From positions 1 through 34,148 of the forward strand of contig JAFXEU010000093.1 of the NCBI GenBank assembly GCA_017520845.1: a DNA stretch of 34,148 nt, given 5' to 3'. A program made the translations under genes and the position numbers. Shown piece after piece: positions 8,803 to 17,203 of the stretch; position 1 is the stretch's first letter; each line of letters starts with the position of its first letter. Source of the stretch: Kiritimatiellia bacterium (GTDB lineage Bacteria > Verrucomicrobiota > Kiritimatiellia > RFP12 > UBA1067). Under the pieces are notes generated by a model. The model worked only from the letters and a program-made list of their open reading frames with translations, had not been told where the DNA came from and did not search any database.

Positions 8803-8985
8803 GATGGATTAAGCGGAGGCCTTCGAGTGAGACTCGCGAAGGATTGTAGCCGTAAGAGAGTCGTTGCACGCAACCAGAGACGTTGTTGTGGCTTCCCCGA
8901 AGTAAGCGCAGCTACTAGTCTAAGCGTGAAAGGCGTTACAACTCCGTAGCGAGTCGAGATCGAGAAGAGCCTCCGTTAATCCATC
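8803..8985. ncRNA. 183-nt fold-back element, possible structured (6S-like) RNA
   Basis: The ends form an 18/17-nt inverted repeat with one bulge: GATGGATTAAGCGGAGGC (8803-8820) against 8969-8985. Inside, further paired blocks line up in register: CTTC/GAAG, ACTCGC/GCGAGT, GGA-TTGTA/TACAA-CTCC and GTAGCC/GGCGTTAC. This predicts a long rod with internal loops and an open middle. Length and shape resemble 6S RNA, but I see no diagnostic sequence, no T-run terminator and no strand-specific promoter, so the strand is left open. A small miniature inverted-repeat element is the main alternative. On the minus strand it begins only 8 nt after the tRNA-Gln CCA. Confidence 0.4.
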
Positions 8986-8993
8986 GAAGCGTC

Positions 8994-9067
8994 TGGTTGT
9001 CCCGTCTGGAATCGAACCAGAACTAAGAGAATCAAAATCTCCTGTGCAGCCTCTACACCACGGGACA
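8994..9067 (-). tRNA. tRNA-Gln (anticodon TTG)
   Basis: A full cloverleaf can be drawn on the minus strand. The acceptor TGTCCCG pairs with CGGGACA, then discriminator A and an encoded CCA. The D arm is GTG/CAC. The anticodon stem GGAGA/TCTCT has loop TTTTGAT, giving TTG at 34-36. There is a 4-nt variable loop, and the T arm TCTGG/CCAGA has loop TTCGATT. The 5' 15 nt also encode the end and stop codon of ispE. Confidence 0.93.
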
Positions 9068-9907
9068 ATACGTTTTAACGCACCAGGCCGAATAACCGCC
9101 GGCGCGAAGGGAAGATGCGATTTCACGTCCCTCATCTTCCGAAGAGACGAGACCGAATACAGTCGATCCGCTGCCGCTCATCAGCGCGCCTGAAACCCCG
9201 CGGGCGATTAACGCCTCCTTAGCGGTTTTAATCTCAGGATTAAGTTCCATAGCCGCTTTTTCAAGGTCGTTCATGAACGAGGCCGCCATCGAACTCAAAT
9301 CGCGCGATTGATAAGATGAAACGATATTATACAAAATTTCAGGGTCGTCTGTCACGCGGGAATTGCACTTTGCGAAAACCCGCGGCGTCGAGGAGAAGAC
9401 TCCGGGATTAACCAACACCAGATTCAATCGCGGGAAATCGCCTCCGGCGGGCCTCACAAATTCGCCGCGCCCTTCCATGACGACGGGACCGGCAAAGCGC
9501 GAAAGCACGAGAGCGGGAACGTCAGAACCCACCTCCGCTCCTATTTCGGCCAATCGCTCCGGTGTAAACTTAAGCCCCCACATCTCATTTAAAGCGACCA
9601 ATACCGCGGCAGCGTCGGCGCTCCCGCCTCCTAATCCGCCGCCGGCGGGAATGCGCTTTTCGACGCTGATCGAAACGCCTTTAAGAGACTTCGGCTCCGG
9701 AGCGTTCGCCTTTAGGATTTTCGCGGCCTTTACGCATAAATCATCGTCGTACCCCGTATCAGACGAAATGCCTTCCGCGTCAACGAGCGTAAGAGTATCC
9801 GACAAAGTGACGGGAACAACTAAAGAGCGAAGCGCGTGGTATCCGTCCGCGCGCTTCCCCAAAACTTCTAAAGTGAAGTTTACTTTGGCGTATGCCTCAA
9901 TCCGCAT
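9053..9907 (-). CDS. ispE: 4-diphosphocytidyl-2-C-methyl-D-erythritol kinase
   Basis: 284 residues from the chosen ATG at 9907 (an adjacent ATG lies at 9910). The longer frame from 9976 only adds residues overlapping the upstream gene. The protein is a GHMP kinase. It has AYAKVNFTLEVLGKRADGYH at the N-terminus (substrate Lys and ribose-binding region), PAGGGLGGGSADAA near residue 90 (ATP-binding glycine loop) and GALMSGSGSTVFG near 245 (motif 3). It phosphorylates CDP-ME in the non-mevalonate isoprenoid pathway, in the cytoplasm. The start overlaps the upstream exported-protein gene by 11 bp. The last four codons and the stop lie inside tRNA-Gln, so the two cannot both be matured from one transcript. 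Confidence 0.93.
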   Translation of the reverse strand: MRIEAYAKVNFTLEVLGKRADGYHALRSLVVPVTLSDTLTLVDAEGISSDTGYDDDLCVKAAKILKANAPEPKSLKGVSISVEKRIPAGGGLGGGSADAAAVLVALNEMWGLKFTPERLAEIGAEVGSDVPALVLSRFAGPVVMEGRGEFVRPAGGDFPRLNLVLVNPGVFSSTPRVFAKCNSRVTDDPEILYNIVSSYQSRDLSSMAASFMNDLEKAAMELNPEIKTAKEALIARGVSGALMSGSGSTVFGLVSSEDEGREIASSLRAGGYSAWCVKTYCPVV

Positions 9908-11345
9908 CATCGATTGCTTTGGAGGCTTCTTCGAAGTTTCTCTGGCGCTCTGCCTGCAGCGTCTGGAAGAAAACATAAAGATTTCTGATTTCTGCAGGAT
10001 TTACGCGAACTACGTAATCATGAGTAGTCAGGTCCTTCTTCATCCATGCGTATGCGATTGCAGAATTTTCAGCTGACGGAAGCTGATCGAAGAAAGCCTT
10101 AAATTCGTTAGCTTCCTTGCCGTCAATCAACGGACAAACAACCTCGCCTACGGACTTTAAAATACCATAAAAAGAAAAGACACCTACGCTGGCACACCGC
10201 TTTTTAGTGAAGTTAGGAAGAACCTTGTCAAAACGGGTCTGGGCATCGACAGTAACCTTCGCACCCTTCACGTAAAGCGCGCAGGCCTGCTCGGGGCTCT
10301 TGACCTCGACGGTGGGCTTGAACAAGGTCATAACATCTTCACATACCTTCTCGGCGTTCTTTTCAAGTTCCTTGCACTTCGCCTTACCCTCGCTCTTTAT
10401 ATAATTTGCGAGCTGAACGGGATCAATAACGATCTTCGAGCTGACACCCTTCTTCTCATAAGACACCCAATCGGTTCTAACTCCCCACTTCGCCGCGAAG
10501 GCCATAAGTTTCTTCCATTGAGCGTCACCGTCTGAACCGGCGGCATCGGCAGCGTAAGCGCACGCGATCAGAGCATCCCTGCCGGCAAACTGAAGAGGCG
10601 TACCGGACGAGAACGTTTTATTGCCCAATTTCGAAAGAAGCGAACCCTGCGTGCAGCCGACGGAGCCTCTAAGGTCGATGCCGTAGTCCCCGGCACAGAG
10701 CGAAAACTCCATCCCGGTCACACTCTTGTATATATCAATCAATTCCGGACACGCTTTCATATCAGCGTCAGATTCAAGGACCTTGACCATCAACCGCATG
10801 CCGGCGTTGAACAGGCGCATGCGGACCGCCTCGTCTTTCTTGAGCGCAGGAATTTTCGCCGCTTCGGCCAAAGCCTCGCGAGCGGCGTCGGCATCGCTCG
10901 CTACAGCGGCGTACTTGCCGTCTGCAGAGAAGATGACCGACATCTCATTCCAGATAATGACGCCGTTCTCTTCTTTCGCGTGGGTATTCGCCGCGAGAAA
11001 ACCCGCCTTGGATGACGTAACGGGGTAAAGAACGGCGAAATTGAACTTATCGCCTTCGGAAATTTCGTTGAGACTCATCGAGGCGACATTTTCGTCCGCG
11101 TAGACGGCCGCGTAAAAATTAGCGTCGCCGCGGGCAGGGCCGAAGCCTTGTGTCGCCAGAGGATTCGCCACAAAAAGCCCCGCAGGCGCCATCCCCAGCA
11201 TGGGTTCGTTGATGAATCCGCCAACCTTGGTCGCGAAATTGACCAACCCCTGCTGATCGGCAAGGGTGACATCGGCAATCTTTTCAAGTTTAGCCTCTGC
11301 CGCGAAAACAAGCGCGGCGGACACGAAGAGAATCAGACGTTTCAT
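9897..11345 (-). CDS. Exported protein of unknown function
   Basis: 482 residues with a Sec signal peptide (MKRLILFVSAALVFAAEA) and an AAAGGG ribosome site. The mature protein is a soluble mix of helix and strand, with no transmembrane segment and no motif I recognise. It contains several Cys (for example near 195, 222, 236 and 265), which could form disulfides. The gene lies 42 bp after the aminotransferase and overlaps ispE by 11 bp. Position in a housekeeping run suggests co-transcription but gives no functional clue. Periplasmic or outer-membrane-associated location is inferred from the signal peptide only. Confidence 0.75.
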   Translation of the reverse strand: MKRLILFVSAALVFAAEAKLEKIADVTLADQQGLVNFATKVGGFINEPMLGMAPAGLFVANPLATQGFGPARGDANFYAAVYADENVASMSLNEISEGDKFNFAVLYPVTSSKAGFLAANTHAKEENGVIIWNEMSVIFSADGKYAAVASDADAAREALAEAAKIPALKKDEAVRMRLFNAGMRLMVKVLESDADMKACPELIDIYKSVTGMEFSLCAGDYGIDLRGSVGCTQGSLLSKLGNKTFSSGTPLQFAGRDALIACAYAADAAGSDGDAQWKKLMAFAAKWGVRTDWVSYEKKGVSSKIVIDPVQLANYIKSEGKAKCKELEKNAEKVCEDVMTLFKPTVEVKSPEQACALYVKGAKVTVDAQTRFDKVLPNFTKKRCASVGVFSFYGILKSVGEVVCPLIDGKEANEFKAFFDQLPSAENSAIAYAWMKKDLTTHDYVVRVNPAEIRNLYVFFQTLQAERQRNFEEASKAIDDAD

Positions 11346-11387
11346 TTTTATCGCCCTTTCTATTTTTGTTTGTTAAAGTTGTTAATT

Positions 11388-12665
11388 TTATTTTTTACGC
11401 AAATCATCAATAGCGTCAGAAACATGCTGGAAGAGCCCCGCGAGTTTCGCCGTCGGAATCGTGGAGAACGCCAGGCGCAAAAGCCCCGAAAGAACAATCG
11501 TTCCGCACGAATACTTCTCGATGAGATGGCGACGGAGCGCCTCGGCGTCGACATCGATCGGCCTTACGCACATGAAGTAGCCGGAGTTGAACGGCATAAC
11601 TTCAAAGCGCTCGGCGTATTCGGGGTGAAGCTTGATGATTGAGCGGATCTCACGGTAACGCTTCTTGAGAACGGCGTACTTGTCACGCTTCTGCTGGGCG
11701 TAATCGGGATCGGCGAACGCGGCGACGGCGAGGTGCTGACCGATGGATGAAACGTTCGAAACGCAACTTCTTACGTTGCCCGCAGCCTTCGCCTCGAGAG
11801 CCTTGAGCTGTTCCGGCGTCACGCCCTTGAACGCGAAAGTGATAAAGCCGACGCGAAGACCCCAGACATAATCCTCTTTCGTCGTGCCGTCGAGCTTAAC
11901 GGCGAGAACGTTCTCCGAAAGATCCGAGAACTCGGCGAAAAGCGATTCGCCGTGGACGCCATTCTCGTAAACGAGACCGAAGTAGGCGTCGTCGAGAATA
12001 ACCACGATCTTGCGGCCCGTCGCGGCGACTTCGGCGACGGCCTTTACGATCTCGACGGCGTCGTCGTTCGTGGCGGTGTAGCCGGTCGGATTGTTCGGGA
12101 AGTTGAGAATCAGGATCTTCTTGCCCTCGCCCGCCAGAAGCGCCTTCTTCATCGCGGCGGTATCGAAGTGGCCGTCCTTGAAGGTGTTGAAAAGCGAAAG
12201 CTCGGCGCCGGCGGATTCCTCGAACACCAAAGAGTAATTATCCCAGAAAAGATCGGGAACAACGACCTGAACGCCGCTCTCCGCGAAGAGCTCGGCCGAA
12301 ATTCTAAGACCGTGGGTAAGCGCGTTGGTTACGACGGGATTCGAAAACTCCTTGCCCTTAAGGGAAGGATTCTTCTCGATCTGCATCTCGCGCCATTTCG
12401 CGCGAAGCTCGGGAATGCCGAAGCTGCCCGCGTAGAGAAACGCCTTCTTGTCGAGGTTAATCCCCTTCTTGAAGCAATCCATGACGAGAGCGGACCCGTC
12501 CTCCTCGAACGCCATGCCGATCGTAGCGTTGATGTCACATCCCTTAGCCTCGGCGCCCTGGCCTAAAATTCCGCCGTAGGGGAAATACATGCGCTTACCC
12601 GCCGACGAAAGAAAATCCGCCGCAGACCCGAGAGTTTCGTTTAATTTGGAAGCTAGTTCATTCAT
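11388..12665 (-). CDS. Class I/II PLP-dependent aminotransferase
   Basis: 425 residues, fold-type I. Visible landmarks: NFPNNPTGYT near residue 190 (the Asn that contacts PLP), ILDDAYFGLV near 222 (Asp to the pyridine N, Tyr to PLP O3'), DGTTKEDYVWGLRVGF near 262 (Schiff-base Lys followed by the conserved GLRVG Arg), and the C-terminal substrate Arg region SGLLRLAFS. It transfers amino groups between amino acids and 2-oxo acids; the specific substrate cannot be read, though an aspartate or aromatic amino acid enzyme is plausible next to argC and pyrB. A TATAAT lies 11 nt before the ATG, so it may have its own near-leaderless promoter in addition to read-through from pyrB, 26 bp upstream. Confidence 0.87.
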   Translation of the reverse strand: MNELASKLNETLGSAADFLSSAGKRMYFPYGGILGQGAEAKGCDINATIGMAFEEDGSALVMDCFKKGINLDKKAFLYAGSFGIPELRAKWREMQIEKNPSLKGKEFSNPVVTNALTHGLRISAELFAESGVQVVVPDLFWDNYSLVFEESAGAELSLFNTFKDGHFDTAAMKKALLAGEGKKILILNFPNNPTGYTATNDDAVEIVKAVAEVAATGRKIVVILDDAYFGLVYENGVHGESLFAEFSDLSENVLAVKLDGTTKEDYVWGLRVGFITFAFKGVTPEQLKALEAKAAGNVRSCVSNVSSIGQHLAVAAFADPDYAQQKRDKYAVLKKRYREIRSIIKLHPEYAERFEVMPFNSGYFMCVRPIDVDAEALRRHLIEKYSCGTIVLSGLLRLAFSTIPTAKLAGLFQHVSDAIDDLRKK

Positions 12666-12676
12666 AACAGTTGTTT

Positions 12677-12682
12677 ATTATA
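12677..12682 (-). promoter_or_regulatory. TATAAT -10 element just upstream of aminotransferase
   Basis: A perfect TATAAT lies 11 nt before the ATG at 12665. No convincing -35 lies 16-18 nt upstream. A start site here would give an mRNA with only a few leader bases. Confidence 0.4.
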
Positions 12683-12691
12683 CCATTTTTC

Positions 12692-13768
12692 TTAATATCC
12701 GCAGTTCATTATTTCTTTTTCAAAGCCGAAGGTCGAGGCTATGAGCGCGGCGCGTATCCACATGCCGTTTCGCATCTGGCGCCAGTACATCGCTCTCGGA
12801 TCGCGGTCGCAACAGGTCGCGATCTCATCACGGCGCGGCAGAGGATGCATAATCGCGCCGTCAGGTCCCAGGAGCGCGAGCTCCTCGGCCCCGAACTTGA
12901 AGCGGGACGTGTCGATGCGCGCGGATTCGCCCTTCGATTCATCCCATTCGTCCTGAATGCGCGTCATATAGACGGCGTCGGCAACCTTTACGGCCGCCTT
13001 CAGGTCTTCGGTAATTTCGTAGGAAACGCCCTTCGCCGCGAGAGAAGCGACGACGTCGTCGGGAACTCTAAGCGCGGGAGGCGCTACGAAAATCTGTTTA
13101 ACGTCCTTGAAATTCGTCAAAAGATAGCTGAGCGAGCGGACCGTACGGCCTCTGAGAAGATCGCCGCAGAATACTACCGTGCGCCCGTCGAGCCCGCCCT
13201 TCTCCTCGAAGGATCTTACGAGCGTATAGATATCCAGAAGCGCCTGGGTCGGATGCTGATCCTTACCGGAGCCCGCGTTCAGAATCGGCACGGGACGCGA
13301 CGCGTTCGAAAGCTCCCACGCCATCTTCTCGGCGAGACCCTGCTCGGGCGAGCGCATGATTATCATATCGAAATACGACGAGAACGTACGGATGGAATCT
13401 TCGCGGCTCTCACCCTTAAACTCCGACGAGGTAGCCGCGTCGCGCACGGAGCCGGTCGTAATCCCCAGAAGCTGGCACGCCGCAAGATGCGAGAGGAACG
13501 TGCGCGAAGAGGGCTGCGAGAAATAGAGCATCGCTCTTTTATGAGCCAAGACGCTCTTCAGGTAAAGAGCGCCCTCTTTCGACTTGTTTATGAAGCGGAT
13601 GCGGTTGGAGAGCGCGCAGAGCCTTTCGAGGAGGTCGCGGTCGAACTGCTGGGCGAAAAGAGTGTGGTACGGCATCGTATCTCCGCCGCCGCGCTGAAGA
13701 TAGGGCTTCTTTTCGTCGAGCGAAAGAGCCTCGAAGTTCTCCCAGGAAATTTCAGTTATATTGGCCAT
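12692..13768 (-). CDS. pyrB: Aspartate carbamoyltransferase catalytic chain
   Basis: 358 residues, about 50 longer than the common PyrB, mainly through an N-terminal extension. Carbamoyl-phosphate motif QPSSRTF near residue 85, HPTQALLD near 172, GDLLRGRTVRSL near 200, MTRIQDEW near 270 and HPLPRRDEI near 312 are the aspartate- rather than ornithine-transferase versions (LPR..EI). It makes carbamoyl aspartate in pyrimidine synthesis, in the cytoplasm. No pyrI regulatory chain is adjacent. AAGGGAG precedes the ATG. It follows argC by 32 bp, so arginine and pyrimidine steps share a transcript. An N-acetyl- or N-succinylornithine transcarbamylase is less likely given these motifs. Confidence 0.88.
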   Translation of the reverse strand: MANITEISWENFEALSLDEKKPYLQRGGGDTMPYHTLFAQQFDRDLLERLCALSNRIRFINKSKEGALYLKSVLAHKRAMLYFSQPSSRTFLSHLAACQLLGITTGSVRDAATSSEFKGESREDSIRTFSSYFDMIIMRSPEQGLAEKMAWELSNASRPVPILNAGSGKDQHPTQALLDIYTLVRSFEEKGGLDGRTVVFCGDLLRGRTVRSLSYLLTNFKDVKQIFVAPPALRVPDDVVASLAAKGVSYEITEDLKAAVKVADAVYMTRIQDEWDESKGESARIDTSRFKFGAEELALLGPDGAIMHPLPRRDEIATCCDRDPRAMYWRQMRNGMWIRAALIASTFGFEKEIMNCGY

Positions 13769-13800
13769 ATCGCAACTCCCTTCTTGAAAACCATTTTAAC

Positions 13801-14727
13801 TCAACCGGCGACGAGACCCGTCGTCTCGTCGCACCCGAGAGCGATGTTCATATTCTGGATCGCCGCGCCGGAAGCGCCCTTACCGAGGTTGTCGAAGCGC
13901 GAAACGAGAATCACGCGCTCACCGTTGCCGTACGCCGCGACCTCGAGATCGTCGCGCCCCGAATACGCCGCCGACGAAAGAAAACCGCCCTCGCTCGAAT
14001 CCTCGGCGAATTTAACGAGACCGCCGCGCGAATAATAATTGCGGTAGCATTCCTTGACGGCTTCGAGCCCGCCCTTTAAGTCGCGGGCGAAAACCTGAAC
14101 CGTAACCTCCATGCCGCTCAGATGGGGAACAACGATCGGCGAGAAGACAGGGGCGTTCTCAAGACCGCAGAGCTTCGTCATCTCGGGCAGATGCTTGTGG
14201 CTCTGGCCGAGCGCGTACTGGCGCCCGCCAAGATGGAGAGGAGTTCCCGCAGTCTCATAGTCGGCGATCATCTTCTTGCCGCCGCCCGAATACCCGGTAA
14301 GAGAAAACGACGACAAAAGCGCCGTCGTCGAAAGAATACCGGAAGAAACAAGCGGCTCTACAAGCGCGATAAAGCCGCTCGCATGGCAGCCCGGGTTCGC
14401 GATCCTCTTCGCCGAAGCGATCTGGGCACGGCGAGCGCCGATCTCAGCGAATCCGTACGCCCAGTCGTCGCGTGTTCTATGGGCGGTCGAAGTGTCGATG
14501 ATGACGGTCTCGGGATTTTCGACCATCGAGACCGCCTCGATCGCCGCAGCGTCGGGAAGACAGAGGAACGCGATGTCGCACGAGTTAAGCGCGTCCTTTC
14601 GCGCCGCCGGATCCTTTCGGATTTCCTCGGGCAGGGTCACAAGTTCTAAATCCCCGCGTGAGGAAAGTCTTTCAAAAATCCTCAATCCCGTTGTTCCGGC
14701 GCTGCCGTCTATGAAGATTTTTTTCAT
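13801..14727 (-). CDS. argC: N-acetyl-gamma-glutamyl-phosphate reductase, type 2
   Basis: 308 residues, the length of the shorter type-2 ArgC. The N-terminal Rossmann motif is IDGSAGTTGLRI. The catalytic Cys sits in ANPGCHASG near residue 115, followed by TGYSGGGKK, and the active-site His falls in the AD(Y)E..HLGGRQYALGQSHKH region. It reduces N-acetylglutamyl phosphate to the semialdehyde in arginine synthesis. A strong AAGGAG stands before the ATG. It begins 22 bp after the BY-kinase stop with no terminator between, so the polysaccharide operon may read through into it. Confidence 0.92.
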   Translation of the reverse strand: MKKIFIDGSAGTTGLRIFERLSSRGDLELVTLPEEIRKDPAARKDALNSCDIAFLCLPDAAAIEAVSMVENPETVIIDTSTAHRTRDDWAYGFAEIGARRAQIASAKRIANPGCHASGFIALVEPLVSSGILSTTALLSSFSLTGYSGGGKKMIADYETAGTPLHLGGRQYALGQSHKHLPEMTKLCGLENAPVFSPIVVPHLSGMEVTVQVFARDLKGGLEAVKECYRNYYSRGGLVKFAEDSSEGGFLSSAAYSGRDDLEVAAYGNGERVILVSRFDNLGKGASGAAIQNMNIALGCDETTGLVAG

Positions 14728-14749
14728 TTGAAACTCCTTATGGATTTAA

Positions 14750-17188
14750 TCAATCCTCATCGGCGAACTGGTTGTCTACGCCGCTCGCCTCCGCGTCGAT
14801 CTCTTCGATTTCACGTTTTGACTTCGGCTGATCGTTTTCCGACTCTTCTTCGGGATTGTCGCCGTCGCCCTGAACCCGAGCGGCGCTCTTCTTGGGGCCG
14901 TAACCGTAACCGTAGCCGTAGCCGTAGCCGTAATGATAGCCGTAACTGCGATGGACTCCGAGATTGAACGCGGACGAATTGGAAATCTCGACGTCGTTGA
15001 CGACCACGCCGAGTATGCTCGCGCCCGCTTCCGTCAATGTGCGCGAGCAGTATTGAATCGGCTTGAAGTGAGTGCGGTCGGGGCAGCACATGATAATCGT
15101 GGAATCGACGAGCACCGCGAGCGAAACGACGTCTCCGACAATGCCGAAAGGCGGCGCGTCGATGATTATGCGCTCGTAGTTCGCACGGGCCCAGGCGAAG
15201 AATTCGGAGACGATGCTCGAGCCGAAAATAGTCGTCGGGGCGACGCCCTCCGGCGGCATGGAGCAGATGACGTCAAGGCCGTCGACCCCCGTCTTGTTGA
15301 CGAGCCTGGCGAAATCCACATTCGATCCGGCCGCCTTCTGAAGACAATGCGAGAAACTGCGATCCTCGGTCAGTTCGATGCCCCATATTTTCGCGCTGCG
15401 CGGACGACGAAGGTCGAAGTCGACATGCAGAACTTTGCGTCCCGATTGCGCATACGAGATAGCCAACGAAGTCGAAGAAATTGTCTTTCCTTCTTCCGGC
15501 TGAGTCGAAATAAAGAGCAGGCAATGAGAAAGCGGTTCGTATCGCGGCGAATCCAGGAGGTTGCGCAGACTCGCCACCGTCTCCGAAAAATGGGAATACT
15601 TGTCCTCGATGATATACTTGGCGACATGTTCGCGCTTTTTACGCTGGACATGCGGGAAGACGGCGAGAACCTTGAGCGCGAGACGCCCTTCGATGTCGGA
15701 GAGGTTTACGATTGTGTCTTCCAGATTGTCGAGAATGAGAACGAAAATAACGCCCAGCACGAGCGCGAGAAAGATTCCCGCCCCGAAAATGATAAGCGTG
15801 TTGGGGGAGACGGGGACGGTCGGCTCTACGGCCTCTCTGTTGGTTCTGACGATTTCGTTGTTCGCGTCAGCCTCCTGGTTGGCCCTTATCAGAACCATTT
15901 CAGCCTCTTTCAGAAGCTCGTTGCAGGTTCTGGCCTCCTGATCGAGAGAGTCGATCTTGGAAGTCACTTCAGCGATCTTTTCGCTCAATTTGGCAAGCTG
16001 ATCCTGGCTGTTCTTGCGCTTTTCCTCATCGAGCCTCAATCGGTTTCTCGTACTTTGAAGTTCCGATTTGCTGGCCTCGTAGGCCCGGCTGACGGCGTCG
16101 ATAAAACGCTGCTTGGCGACCTCGACCTCTTCGGTCTTGGCGATCACCTCGTTGGTCTCTTCTGTAAACGTCACCAGAAGCGCCGCACGCTCGCCCGCGG
16201 CCTTCTGCCACGCGTCGTGTTCGGTCTTGATTTCCGGAGCCCTCGGAATGTTAGTCGAAAGACGGCCGAAACTCGAAGGATCCTTCTTAACCTCGACGAG
16301 AAGCTTCTCCCACTCCTCCAAAAGCGTAACCTTGCCGCTGAGCTCGGATATTGAAACCGTCAGCTGCTGGATCGACTGCTGAAGCATATCGCGTTCGGAA
16401 TGAAGCCTGTCGATCTGGTTCGTCATTCTGGTCGCGAGAAGTTCACCCTTCTTGACGTCCCACGCTTCACGACGCTGTGCCGCCTGTTCGGCGAACTTCT
16501 TCACGGCCTCGGCGCTGCGTTCCTTATTCTCGTTTTCAGTCGTGCTCTTAATCGCCCTCAGATACGCGTTGGCGAGATCCATAGCCATTTTCGGATCTTG
16601 AGACCTGACTGAAATCGTGATGATTCGCGCGTTTCTTACGAGCTCAAGTTTTGAATCGGCGAGAATTTCATAAAGCTGGGTGTCCTTGACGTTTGAATCT
16701 TTATTTTCGGCGTTATATTCTTCGACTACCTTGTCCAGAACCTTTTTCGAGCGCCACTGGCTTTGGCGCGTATTGAAAATTTCGGCGTAGTTGTTGCCGT
16801 AAACCGTCATGTCGTTATCAAGAACCGAAGCGTTGTTCCCGGATTTGCGGTTTATATCAATCGTAAATTCGCTGACCGCTTCATAAATTTTGGGAGAAAC
16901 GGAATAAATCGAAAATGAAACGATTATACCGATGAGAAGGAAAACGAAAATCGTAAGCCAACGCTGCGAAACGACGCGAAGAATACGGCCCATCGTCAGT
17001 CTTCCGACGAGCGACTTGTCGTTGCCCGGACCGCCGACACCGCCGACACCGCCGTATGCGCCGTATTGACCGTACGGCTTCGAATTGTAATACACCGGAG
17101 ATTTGGAAGACCCGTACATCGGCGAAGACGCACCGTAGTAGATCGGTGACGACTTCGGGCTTCCGTAATAAATCGGTTTATCAGCCAT
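14750..17188 (-). CDS. Polysaccharide co-polymerase / BY-type tyrosine kinase (Wzc-like), tyrosine-rich ends
   Basis: 812 residues. Residues 1-50 are an unusual Tyr-rich cytoplasmic segment of repeated SP-x-YYGS units. A Wzz/GumC chain-length domain follows, with a TM helix near 75-97, a long periplasmic coiled coil (about 195-460) and a second TM near 468-490. The C-terminal third is the kinase: Walker A TQPEEGKTISS, Walker A' VLHVDFDLRRPR, Walker B RIIIDAPPFG. The tail has a YGYGYG tract near 745-765, the usual autophosphorylation cluster, and an acidic end. Such proteins control chain length and export of surface polysaccharide with the Wza-type protein. GGAAAG precedes the ATG, and the gap to the membrane protein upstream is 15 bp. 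Confidence 0.9.
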   Translation of the reverse strand: MADKPIYYGSPKSSPIYYGASSPMYGSSKSPVYYNSKPYGQYGAYGGVGGVGGPGNDKSLVGRLTMGRILRVVSQRWLTIFVFLLIGIIVSFSIYSVSPKIYEAVSEFTIDINRKSGNNASVLDNDMTVYGNNYAEIFNTRQSQWRSKKVLDKVVEEYNAENKDSNVKDTQLYEILADSKLELVRNARIITISVRSQDPKMAMDLANAYLRAIKSTTENENKERSAEAVKKFAEQAAQRREAWDVKKGELLATRMTNQIDRLHSERDMLQQSIQQLTVSISELSGKVTLLEEWEKLLVEVKKDPSSFGRLSTNIPRAPEIKTEHDAWQKAAGERAALLVTFTEETNEVIAKTEEVEVAKQRFIDAVSRAYEASKSELQSTRNRLRLDEEKRKNSQDQLAKLSEKIAEVTSKIDSLDQEARTCNELLKEAEMVLIRANQEADANNEIVRTNREAVEPTVPVSPNTLIIFGAGIFLALVLGVIFVLILDNLEDTIVNLSDIEGRLALKVLAVFPHVQRKKREHVAKYIIEDKYSHFSETVASLRNLLDSPRYEPLSHCLLFISTQPEEGKTISSTSLAISYAQSGRKVLHVDFDLRRPRSAKIWGIELTEDRSFSHCLQKAAGSNVDFARLVNKTGVDGLDVICSMPPEGVAPTTIFGSSIVSEFFAWARANYERIIIDAPPFGIVGDVVSLAVLVDSTIIMCCPDRTHFKPIQYCSRTLTEAGASILGVVVNDVEISNSSAFNLGVHRSYGYHYGYGYGYGYGYGPKKSAARVQGDGDNPEEESENDQPKSKREIEEIDAEASGVDNQFADED
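14897..14944. repeat. Hexamer tandem repeat encoding the YG tract
   Basis: About eight imperfect copies of CCGTAG/CCGTAA on the + strand encode alternating Tyr-Gly at the kinase C-terminus. A change by whole hexamers would lengthen or shorten the tyrosine cluster without shifting the frame. Confidence 0.7.
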
Positions 17189-17203
17189 TGCTACTTTCCT
17201 GAA

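Noticed and set aside
9911..9976. Longer ispE start at 9976
   Set aside because: The extra 22 residues overlap the upstream gene, lack family similarity and precede the typical AYAKVNF start; ATG 9907 fits the family.
12692..13768. N-acetylornithine or N-succinylornithine carbamoyltransferase, because argC is adjacent
   Set aside because: HPLPRRDEI, MTRIQDEW and GDLLRGRTVRSL are the aspartate transcarbamylase versions of the motifs.
14933..16354. Long + strand frame opposite the BY-kinase
   Set aside because: Antisense shadow of a convincing kinase gene; the composition is Arg/Glu/Val-rich without any domain.
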